Assembly (NCBI GenBank): GCA_015485585.1
Contig: WFTI01000035.1
Coordinates: forward strand, 1-44,587
Length of the DNA: 44,587 nucleotides
Direction of reading: 5' to 3'
Source: Candidatus Dojkabacteria bacterium
GTDB taxonomy: Bacteria > Patescibacteriota > Dojkabacteria > GCA-002793355
How positions within the stretch are numbered: position 1 is the stretch's first letter; each line of letters opens with the position of its first letter. Both the position numbers and the translations under genes were made by a program. Shown here one piece after another: positions 26,276-33,932 of the stretch. A model generated the notes under the pieces. It searched no databases and had not been told where the DNA came from. It saw nothing but the letters and a program-made list of their open reading frames with translations.

Positions 26276-27517
26276 ATGGATCTGACATTTAAACTTTACC
26301 CGATACTTAACAGTCAGGGGGAGTTTACACTAGAGCTTTCGACAGTAATCGAGAATACACGAATAAGTGCTTCGGTTCCCACTGGAACAAGCGTAGGAAC
26401 AAAAGAGGCTGTCTCGTTCTCTGTGGTTCAATCAATAGATGCTATAAAACGGTACAATCTTTTAAATATACTAAAAAATAAACTAACAGAACTACCTACT
26501 CCCCGAGAGTTTGATGAGATTCTTATAAACCTTGATCCTTCCCCCAACAAACAGGGGATCGGTGGAAATGTAACGCTTCTTTTTAGTGTGTTCTATGCAA
26601 AGGTTTACTCTTTTATGATGAGGATTCCTCTATATAAACTTCTGACTGAGGTCTATTATCCCCCTCTCTTTAATACTCGCTTGGGGGAAACTGTACTCCT
26701 TTTTAATCTTGTCAACGGAGGACGCCACGGAAATAGCCGGTTATTTTTTCAGGAGTTTAAAATAGGGTTTTTAGGTAAAAAAACCTTAATGGAACAGATT
26801 CAGCTTGCTGTACTTCTTAATAAACGGTTCAAACGTTTGTTAAAAGAGAACAATAAAAGCTACGGAATCGGTTTAGAAGGAGGATACATCTTTGAGGCTA
26901 CAGACGAAGAGGTTCTTGAGTTGTTGCAGAGAGGGGCTGAAGGCCTTGGCCTTCAGCCCCTCTCTGACTACGCCATCTTTCTTGACGTAGCCGCTTCAGA
27001 ACATGTCCACACCGAAGATCCTCAAAATTATACTTACTATATTCCTGCTAAAGAAAAGATTGTAGATGTTAATGGTTTAATTGACTGGTATACAGAACTT
27101 GCCAAGAAATTTCCAATTGTAGGTTTTGAAGACCCCTTTGCAGAAAACGACAATCTAGGATGGGAAAAATTCAAAACCGCCCCACGTCCACGACAGTACA
27201 TCATCACAGGAGATGATCTTACTGCAACAAACCCAACCATTATTAAAGAGAGTGCTCAAGCTAAATATATAAACAATGTCATAATTAAACCCAATCAGAT
27301 CGGTACCTTAAAAGAAACCTTCCAAGCTATCCATATCGCAAATAACGAACATATCACTATCACAATATCTCACCGGTCTCGCGAAACTAACGATACATTC
27401 CTCAGTCATATTGTTGCTGCGTGTAATCCAACGTATGCAAAATTGGGAAATATAGTACGCGGTGAACGAACAGAAAAATATAACGAACTTATCCGTATAG
27501 AACGTGAGCTCATCTAA
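26276..27517 (+). CDS. eno: Divergent enolase
   Basis: PTGTSVGTKEAV, NGGRHG, GLEGG, FLDVAASE, GFEDPF, GDDLTATN, IIKPNQIGTLKET, SHRSRETNDTF, KYNELIRIE. ATG at 26276 is preferred to the ORF-track start at 26240, which lies inside the divergent gene. Confidence 0.85.
   Translation: MDLTFKLYPILNSQGEFTLELSTVIENTRISASVPTGTSVGTKEAVSFSVVQSIDAIKRYNLLNILKNKLTELPTPREFDEILINLDPSPNKQGIGGNVTLLFSVFYAKVYSFMMRIPLYKLLTEVYYPPLFNTRLGETVLLFNLVNGGRHGNSRLFFQEFKIGFLGKKTLMEQIQLAVLLNKRFKRLLKENNKSYGIGLEGGYIFEATDEEVLELLQRGAEGLGLQPLSDYAIFLDVAASEHVHTEDPQNYTYYIPAKEKIVDVNGLIDWYTELAKKFPIVGFEDPFAENDNLGWEKFKTAPRPRQYIITGDDLTATNPTIIKESAQAKYINNVIIKPNQIGTLKETFQAIHIANNEHITITISHRSRETNDTFLSHIVAACNPTYAKLGNIVRGERTEKYNELIRIERELI
26927..26966. 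repeat. Perfect inverted repeat, 19-bp arms, 2-nt spacer
   Basis: cagagaggggctgaaggcc-tt-ggccttcagcccctctctg. Confidence 0.97.
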
Positions 27518-29232
27518 TAAACTATCCCAAGATCATCTTTTATCGCCTCAAAGATCTCTACCCATGTGGGAGCAGCAGTAGTAGAACCCGTTGTGTATTT
27601 TTTGGGACGTTCAAATTTAACCAGCATAATAAATCTTGGATCATACGCAGGAGCAAACCCCACAAAAGTAGTATTTACTGCATCCTCAAGATATCCCCCT
27701 CCTTCAGGGTTTGGAATCTGAGCAGTACCAGTTTTTCCGGCTATATCAATTTTCCCTTTATATCTCTTAAAAAGTCCTCTGCGCATAGTAGCAGAAACCA
27801 TAAATGAAACAACGTTTCTTACGGTGTCCTCTGAAAAGACTCTTTCTACAGCATGAGGCGTAAATCTTATACGTTCTTCAGAGTCATAGATCTCCTTAAT
27901 CAGAAAAGGTTGCATCCTTACCCCATTGTTCGCAAGGGTAGAATGAGCCGATATGATCTGAAGAGGTGTAGCTGAAACCATCTGTCCAAACGCCGATACA
28001 GCAAGATCTACCTTATTCCACTTGCTAGGTGGTTTAAGGTAGCTTGTTTCTTCTTCTTGCAAACCTATATTTAGCAATGTACCTATCCCGAGTTTGCGAA
28101 GATAGCCGTACATTATCTCAGGAGTCAGTTTAAGAGCAATCGTTGCACTACACACATTGTTTGAACGATATAGAATATCGGCTAGTCCTAACCAACCGTA
28201 CCTTTTACGTCTAAAGTTATAGATCTTCTTATCAAGCACCTCTAATACCCCGCTATCAAAGCATTTGAAATTAGTATCTATTACTTTCTCTTCTAAAGCC
28301 ATAGCTAAAGTAAGTGGTTTTTGAACCGAACCATATTCATAAGGATCAGTCACGGCCTTGTTTTTGAAAATCGTATAGTCCTCTACCTTATAGTACGTGT
28401 TTGGATCATAGTTAGGATAATTAGCCATCGCCAAAATAGCGCCGGTCTTAGGATCCATTACAATTACTGTCCCTGACAAAGCCTCATACTCTTTTACTTT
28501 CTGTTCTAAAATCTCCTCAACTTTACGCTGTATCTTAGAATTGATGGTAAGTACTATATTCTTCCCTTCACGCATCACATATCTTCTATAATCTGCCGCT
28601 GACAAGATACGTCCTTTGATGTCTCTTTCATGTACGATCTGCCCCATACGCCCACTAAGTTCAGGCCAGAAGTATCCTTCAATACCATATACTCCTCTGT
28701 ACTTTTGATCATCTTCTTTAACAACAAAACCTAAAACATGTGATAAGAACCTTCCCGCAGGATAAAGCCGTCTAATCTCTTCTTTAAAGTAAACCCCAAC
28801 AATCTGATTCTCTTTAAGCTTTGCCTCTAATCGTTCTTTCTCGGTCTCTTCTAATAACTTATCAAAGAGATAATACGAAACCTCATCAAACGGTATAGGA
28901 TCTTCACTAACTTTAATATCAAACTGAGCCAATACCTCTCTTAACACCCCCCATCTCTCTTTTAACTTCTCATATTCTTCTTCATGAACAATAGAGATAA
29001 AAGGACGCCAAAAAATACGATCTGTTGCTACAGTGATGCCATCTGCCGTAAATATATCCCCCCGCTCGTTCTGAATCTTCTGCTCAGCTTCGATATACAC
29101 ACTACCTAATCTTTTAAAACCTCCTGCATCTGCGATCTGCCACCGAAAAAGCTGCACTATAAGCAACAAAAAAGCAATAAACCAAAACCCGATATTTACG
29201 TAATAGAAACCTCTTTTATCTTGAAGCCTCAT
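27514..29232 (-). CDS. ftsI: Division-specific transpeptidase FtsI/PBP3
   Basis: SVQKPLTLA (SxxK; YGSVQKP), SNN, AGKTGTAQIPN (KTGT); dcw context after rsmH. Confidence 0.92.
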   Translation of the reverse strand: MRLQDKRGFYYVNIGFWFIAFLLLIVQLFRWQIADAGGFKRLGSVYIEAEQKIQNERGDIFTADGITVATDRIFWRPFISIVHEEEYEKLKERWGVLREVLAQFDIKVSEDPIPFDEVSYYLFDKLLEETEKERLEAKLKENQIVGVYFKEEIRRLYPAGRFLSHVLGFVVKEDDQKYRGVYGIEGYFWPELSGRMGQIVHERDIKGRILSAADYRRYVMREGKNIVLTINSKIQRKVEEILEQKVKEYEALSGTVIVMDPKTGAILAMANYPNYDPNTYYKVEDYTIFKNKAVTDPYEYGSVQKPLTLAMALEEKVIDTNFKCFDSGVLEVLDKKIYNFRRKRYGWLGLADILYRSNNVCSATIALKLTPEIMYGYLRKLGIGTLLNIGLQEEETSYLKPPSKWNKVDLAVSAFGQMVSATPLQIISAHSTLANNGVRMQPFLIKEIYDSEERIRFTPHAVERVFSEDTVRNVVSFMVSATMRRGLFKRYKGKIDIAGKTGTAQIPNPEGGGYLEDAVNTTFVGFAPAYDPRFIMLVKFERPKKYTTGSTTAAPTWVEIFEAIKDDLGIVY

Positions 29233-29509
29233 AGCTTTCTGTATACTGATGTAACACTACAGTTCTTGCCGGTTTATCTACTAAATCTAATGAGGCACCA
29301 GACAGATCTATGCTCAGGAGGTTGGTATGCGTCTTAAATAAAGAAAGATCACTATTAAAAAGCAGTAACTTAGTATTTACTTCACGGATATTGTAATCAA
29401 CGATCCCAAGCTTACGAATTGCAGGAGTAGCTAATAGTTGAAAAATTAGGTATCCTCCCAAGAATACAAAGGTAATAGCCCATAATAATAGAACAGCTCT
29501 TATCTTCAT
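29216..29509 (-). CDS. Small single-TM protein in the FtsL position
   Basis: One N-terminal TM, about 97 aa, between rsmH and ftsI; assignment positional only. Confidence 0.5.
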   Translation of the reverse strand: MKIRAVLLLWAITFVFLGGYLIFQLLATPAIRKLGIVDYNIREVNTKLLLFNSDLSLFKTHTNLLSIDLSGASLDLVDKPARTVVLHQYTESYEASR

Positions 29510-30495
29510 GTTCTGCTTAACACATACATCTTAGCGCTTCGAGCCTTAGGATTTTCCCGTATCTCTCCTCGTGTGGGCACTACTACCTCATCTATCCCCA
29601 TTCCATGCGGAAGTTTCTCTTCAATTATTCGCCATTCTCCAGAGTGAAAAGCTATAATAAGGGCTGTACCTTTTTCACAAAGTATATGTGGAAGGTTTTC
29701 TAAAAGCTCTCTAAGGTTATCAAGCTCCATATTCACCGCCATACGTAAGGCTAAAAACACCAAGGTAGCTAAATTAAGCCTCCCTAAGGATGATTTTCTT
29801 AAAGGAAGCACTTTATTGGCAATCTTTTGAATCCGTACTACATCATCCTTATCTCCGAAAGGTTTCTTCTCTCTCTCCACTTCTATCTCCCATGCCAATG
29901 AAGCAGCAAACTTTGAAGGCATTCCAACATTTTCTTCAAATAAGCGTTTTAATTCGTTCCGACTCAAGAAATTTAGTAGATCATACGCTTTAACATTATA
30001 AGTATCTGGATCCATACGCATATCTAAACTCGCACTTGATGAAGCAAAAGAAAAACCACGTTTCTTATCCTCAAGCTGAGGAGATGATACCCCAAGATCA
30101 GCCAATACAAGGTCAACGCAATGTTTTTCGTGCTGTAGCTCTTTTATCACTTCACTTAAAATGGTCTGAATATATGCAAAATTGCCATGGACAATGGCCC
30201 AAGCAACATTTTCACCCCCATCACTCTCATATACTTTCTTTAGACCTTCTTGAGGGGTATAAGTAAAATAGAAAGCAACCTCTTCTTTAAAACGGTCAAA
30301 TACATCATCAACTGCCTCTTTGTCCCAGTCAATTGATAAAAGAAACCCACCTGTTCTTTGTTTCAGTAACTCATAAATCTTTGCAGAGTGCCCACCATAA
30401 CCTAAAGTAACATCTACGATCATAGGGAACCTCTCTTTTATCTTTGTTACGTATTCAAGCACCTCATTAAGCATTACAGGTACATGTTTTTTCAT
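29506..30495 (-). CDS. rsmH: 16S rRNA (cytosine(1402)-N4)-methyltransferase RsmH
   Basis: HVPVMLNEVLEYV…VDVTLGYGGHSAKI…LADLGVSSPQLEDKKRGFSF…LDMRMD. Confidence 0.96.
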   Translation of the reverse strand: MKKHVPVMLNEVLEYVTKIKERFPMIVDVTLGYGGHSAKIYELLKQRTGGFLLSIDWDKEAVDDVFDRFKEEVAFYFTYTPQEGLKKVYESDGGENVAWAIVHGNFAYIQTILSEVIKELQHEKHCVDLVLADLGVSSPQLEDKKRGFSFASSSASLDMRMDPDTYNVKAYDLLNFLSRNELKRLFEENVGMPSKFAASLAWEIEVEREKKPFGDKDDVVRIQKIANKVLPLRKSSLGRLNLATLVFLALRMAVNMELDNLRELLENLPHILCEKGTALIIAFHSGEWRIIEEKLPHGMGIDEVVVPTRGEIRENPKARSAKMYVLSRT

Positions 30496-30971
30496 TCTCC
30501 TAGTCCTTGATTATCTAATAGATCTGCAATATCAACTACATCCCGTTTTAATCGCTCCATTGCGTTGTTCCAGTCATCTTTTCGCCAGATCTCAATCCAG
30601 TTATAAAGACCTGCTACAACAAGTTTGTCACCTACTTCTAATGTTTTATTCCCCAGTTCACGTAGCGAGTTAGGAATAACTACCCTTCCTTGGGAATCAA
30701 GATCAAGCAAGAACGCATGGGCAACAAGATACCGTAACATAGCTCTGACATTCCGATTAAGCATCGAACGAGAGGTAAGAGGAGCAATCAAGGTCTGCCA
30801 TCTACTAATCTCAAACACATAGAGGTTGCTATCTATACCCTTTGTAAGCACAATCTGAGATCCAAGCAAGTTGCGAAAACGCGCCGGAAAAACAATACGA
30901 AATCCCGATAATACATTGACTTCATAGTTCCCTATAAAGGCTTTTACTCCCCCCTTCTTTTTATCTGCCAT
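30492..30971 (-). CDS. mraZ: Transcriptional regulator MraZ
   Basis: SGFRIVFPARFRNLL and LDSQGRVVIPNSLREL AbrB/MraZ motifs, directly upstream of rsmH (ATGA overlap). Confidence 0.93.
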   Translation of the reverse strand: MADKKKGGVKAFIGNYEVNVLSGFRIVFPARFRNLLGSQIVLTKGIDSNLYVFEISRWQTLIAPLTSRSMLNRNVRAMLRYLVAHAFLLDLDSQGRVVIPNSLRELGNKTLEVGDKLVVAGLYNWIEIWRKDDWNNAMERLKRDVVDIADLLDNQGLGE

Positions 30972-30979
30972 ATTATGCC

Positions 30980-31007
30980 ATTATACACCATAATCCACCA
31001 TTATCAA
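30980..31007 (-). promoter_or_regulatory. mraZ promoter TTGATA-N16-TATAAT with 10-bp-phased TGG(T/C)(G/A) boxes
   Basis: Minus strand: TTGATAatggtggattatggtgTATAATggcataatATGG; TGG at exact 10-bp intervals. Confidence 0.7.
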
Positions 31008-31090
31008 CATCCTAAAAGACCTTTAATAACACCTGATACTAACACAAAGACTGCAAAATTTACCGATGAACATAAATCACCCAACTAACA

Positions 31091-33790
31091 TTAAGGAGTT
31101 ATTGTGGGAGTTGGTGTAGGAGTAAGGGTAGGAGTAATCGTAGGGGTAACTGTAGGAGTTGGTGTTGGAGTAATAGCAGGAGAAACTACAATCTCTACTC
31201 CTTGACGGTTGCTCAAACCATCTTCACCTACTGCTTCAACGGTTATGGTATACGTGCCCGGTAAAAAGGAAGCAGGCAAAGTATAGACATAGTTAAAACT
31301 CTTAGTATTAGCGAACTCCTTGATCAGGGTATCGTTTATATAGAGTCTAATACTGGTAATAGCCTTAGCATACGATACAGAACCTGAGATCGTGATATTA
31401 CTCTCTACTGGAACGGTCTGACCATCTGTAGGAGAAACGATATTTATCTGCGGAAGCAAGGCAAGATCACATGGTTCTTCAGCTGGTCGTTCTTGCCACA
31501 ATTTATACCCCACCTTCTCTTTGAGATAAGTAAGATAAGTTGCTGTGTGTTGAGGAATCGGTAATGAGTAATCGAAAAACCACTGATCTTCAATAAGACC
31601 AAATGCTCTTGCTTCATCAGCATTTGTTGCAATCTTTCCGGTTGGTTTACAGATCGGTACCTTAATATGCGCGTTATCAGTAGGAATCTTAAGCGAAGCC
31701 GGCGCAACTACCAGTTTTTTCTCACAAGGAACCTCATCTGAAGCTGGTATATACCCTGTATCTTTACATACCGTAACCCGTTTAATACCCGGAGGAGTTT
31801 TAAAGAACTCATATCCAAATTTAGGTACAAGTTTCTTCATTAGATCATTGGCGATAGGGAGTGGTACATTAGCTCCCCATCCTTGTCCCCTTCGGCCATA
31901 AGTCTTTTTACCATTATTATTTCCTGCCCACACCCCGATAACTAAACGAGGATAGTAAAGAATCGCCACGAGGTCTTTAGGACCATTAGTCGTTCCTGTT
32001 TTACCACAAAGCTTCTGTCCAGGAATATAATAGGCCCAGTTTGAAAGGCCGCGATGATTCCCATCAATACGGCAAAGTATCCAGTTAATCATATAAATAT
32101 ATTTTCTATCTACAACCCTCTTGCTGTTCTTATTAGGATCGTATTTGTAGATTACTTTGCCATCTTTATCTTTAACCTCTAAAATAACCGTGGGTTTATG
32201 ATAGATTCCTTCGGCAGCAAAAACCGCATACCCGTTTGTATGCTCAAGTAACTTCATCTCAGCAGAACCTATGGCGATACTTAAACCGTACCTATCAGGG
32301 TCAGTAAGGGTAGTAATTCCTAACCTTCGGGCTATGTTAACGTATGCTTGAGCACCACCAGCAAGTTGAAGAGTATATACAGCAGGAACATTACGTGAGG
32401 CGTTCAATGCCTCTGCCATAACCATTATGCCTTTGTAGCCTTTATCCCAGTTCTGAACATTGTATCGGTAAAACTTAAACGGCACATCAGGAGCAGGGGT
32501 ACCCGGGAAATACCCTTTTTCAAAAGCTGCAAGGTAAGCATAAGGCTTAGCAGTAGACCCCATCTGACGTAAACTTACAGCCACATTTACATTACCGTCT
32601 ATTCGTGGATCATCTGTTTTGTTATAGTCAACTGAACCTATCATAGTAAGTACTTCGCCATTCTTCGGATTAATGATTACTAATGCAGCATTACATGCGC
32701 CATACCAATCACAGAATTTACTCATTTTGGTTTTAATCTCTTCTTCGGCAAGCTGGTATACCTCCATATCAAGGGTAGTTCTTACCTGCAGTCCAGCGGT
32801 TCTTAATGTATCGGCTCCATACATCTCTTCTAGTTGAGAGATCACATAAAACACAAAATGTGGGGCCTTTATATCAAGCTGGGCAGGCTTTAATACTAAA
32901 GGTTCTCGTTTTGCTGCTTCGATCTGTTCTTTGGTGACTCCGGTCAGATCTCGATATTTATACATAAGGTCAAGCACCTGGTTTCTACGTTTTAAAGCCA
33001 CCTCAACATTCCCTGATTTAACCTGGGTAATATAGTAGGATGGCCTATGGATTATTCCAGCCAAGAATGCTGCCTCTGCTAAAGTAAGGTCTTTTGGCTC
33101 TTTATTAAAATAAGATTTTGCAGCAGCCCTAATCCCATAATTTACGCCTCCTAACGGTACCTCATTAAGATAAAGCTCTAAAATCTCATCTTTTGACAGT
33201 TTCTTCTCAAGCTGTAAACTAACGATTATCTCCACTAGTTTACGAGTAATAGTACGCTCATAAGCCTTTTTACGCCCCCATACCCGTTCTAGTATTACGT
33301 TTCTTACTAACTGTTGGGTAATAGTACTAGCTCCCGTAATACGATAGGTTCGCCCTGTTAATCTTCTAAGGATAGACTTTGCGATAGCAACAAAGTCTAC
33401 TCCCTTATGGTAATAAAACTCTATATCTTCAGCAGACATTACTGCCCACTTCACATGGTCAGGAATCTCTTCTAACGGAACAAACTCTCGATACTCGTCT
33501 TTATATAAGACATACAGCAGATTCCAATCACGATCATAGATTTTTGTCGCCAGCTCAGGGGAAACTGACACAAACTTTCCAGGATCAGGTAATCGAGAGT
33601 TAACATATCCTAAATAACCTAAAAGCCAGATGGTTCCTACAACTGCCACTATGAAAGCAAATCCCAAAATACCTAACAATAAAGCCAAAACTCTTTTTTT
33701 ATACTTCCGTTTCTTATGAAATCGTAATGATACCTTTTTGGGGCTTTTTTGCATGACAATAACCCCCCTTTTTCTTATTCTTGGACGCAT
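31091..33790 (-). CDS. Class A penicillin-binding protein (PBP1A-like) with C-terminal Ig-like domain and Thr-Pro tail
   Basis: Transglycosylase SAEDIEFYYHKGVD…GASTITQQLVRN; transpeptidase GSTAKPYAYLAA, SRN, GKTGTT; tail TPTPTPTVTPTITPTLTPTPTPTITP. Start moved from 33847 to the ATG at 33790, which has a TACAAT 7 nt upstream. Confidence 0.93.
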   Translation of the reverse strand: MRPRIRKRGVIVMQKSPKKVSLRFHKKRKYKKRVLALLLGILGFAFIVAVVGTIWLLGYLGYVNSRLPDPGKFVSVSPELATKIYDRDWNLLYVLYKDEYREFVPLEEIPDHVKWAVMSAEDIEFYYHKGVDFVAIAKSILRRLTGRTYRITGASTITQQLVRNVILERVWGRKKAYERTITRKLVEIIVSLQLEKKLSKDEILELYLNEVPLGGVNYGIRAAAKSYFNKEPKDLTLAEAAFLAGIIHRPSYYITQVKSGNVEVALKRRNQVLDLMYKYRDLTGVTKEQIEAAKREPLVLKPAQLDIKAPHFVFYVISQLEEMYGADTLRTAGLQVRTTLDMEVYQLAEEEIKTKMSKFCDWYGACNAALVIINPKNGEVLTMIGSVDYNKTDDPRIDGNVNVAVSLRQMGSTAKPYAYLAAFEKGYFPGTPAPDVPFKFYRYNVQNWDKGYKGIMVMAEALNASRNVPAVYTLQLAGGAQAYVNIARRLGITTLTDPDRYGLSIAIGSAEMKLLEHTNGYAVFAAEGIYHKPTVILEVKDKDGKVIYKYDPNKNSKRVVDRKYIYMINWILCRIDGNHRGLSNWAYYIPGQKLCGKTGTTNGPKDLVAILYYPRLVIGVWAGNNNGKKTYGRRGQGWGANVPLPIANDLMKKLVPKFGYEFFKTPPGIKRVTVCKDTGYIPASDEVPCEKKLVVAPASLKIPTDNAHIKVPICKPTGKIATNADEARAFGLIEDQWFFDYSLPIPQHTATYLTYLKEKVGYKLWQERPAEEPCDLALLPQINIVSPTDGQTVPVESNITISGSVSYAKAITSIRLYINDTLIKEFANTKSFNYVYTLPASFLPGTYTITVEAVGEDGLSNRQGVEIVVSPAITPTPTPTVTPTITPTLTPTPTPTITP

Positions 33791-33797
33791 ATACACG

Positions 33798-33803
33798 ATT
33801 GTA
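33798..33803 (-). promoter_or_regulatory. Putative -10 TACAAT, 7 nt before PBP1A ATG (33790)
   Basis: Minus strand: tagTACAATcgtgtatATGCGT. Confidence 0.4.
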
Positions 33804-33806
33804 CTA

Positions 33807-33812
33807 TATAAT
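33807..33812 (+). promoter_or_regulatory. Putative -10 TATAAT, 6 nt before the micro-ORF ATG (33819)
   Basis: ctaTATAATccagatATG. Confidence 0.5.
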
Positions 33813-33818
33813 CCAGAT

Positions 33819-33923
33819 ATGAAAAAAGCTACAAAGGAGATAATCAAAAAGGTGGTAGTGGTGTTGCTCGTACTCTTTCTAATCTTATCTATGGCGACTA
33901 ATATACTGTTCTTGTTTACGTAA
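33819..33923 (+). CDS. 34-aa single-TM microprotein upstream of recG
   Basis: MKKATKEIIKKVVVVLLVLFLILSMATNILFLFT*: Lys-rich N-terminus, one TM helix, well-placed -10. Confidence 0.5.
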   Translation: MKKATKEIIKKVVVVLLVLFLILSMATNILFLFT

Positions 33924-33932
33924 CTTTAAACG

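Noticed and set aside
31100-31175. Tandem-repeat-like DNA (gtaggagtaaggg…) as a possible minisatellite or CRISPR
   Set aside because: It encodes the in-frame Thr-Pro tail of PBP1A; there are no spacers or direct-repeat structure.
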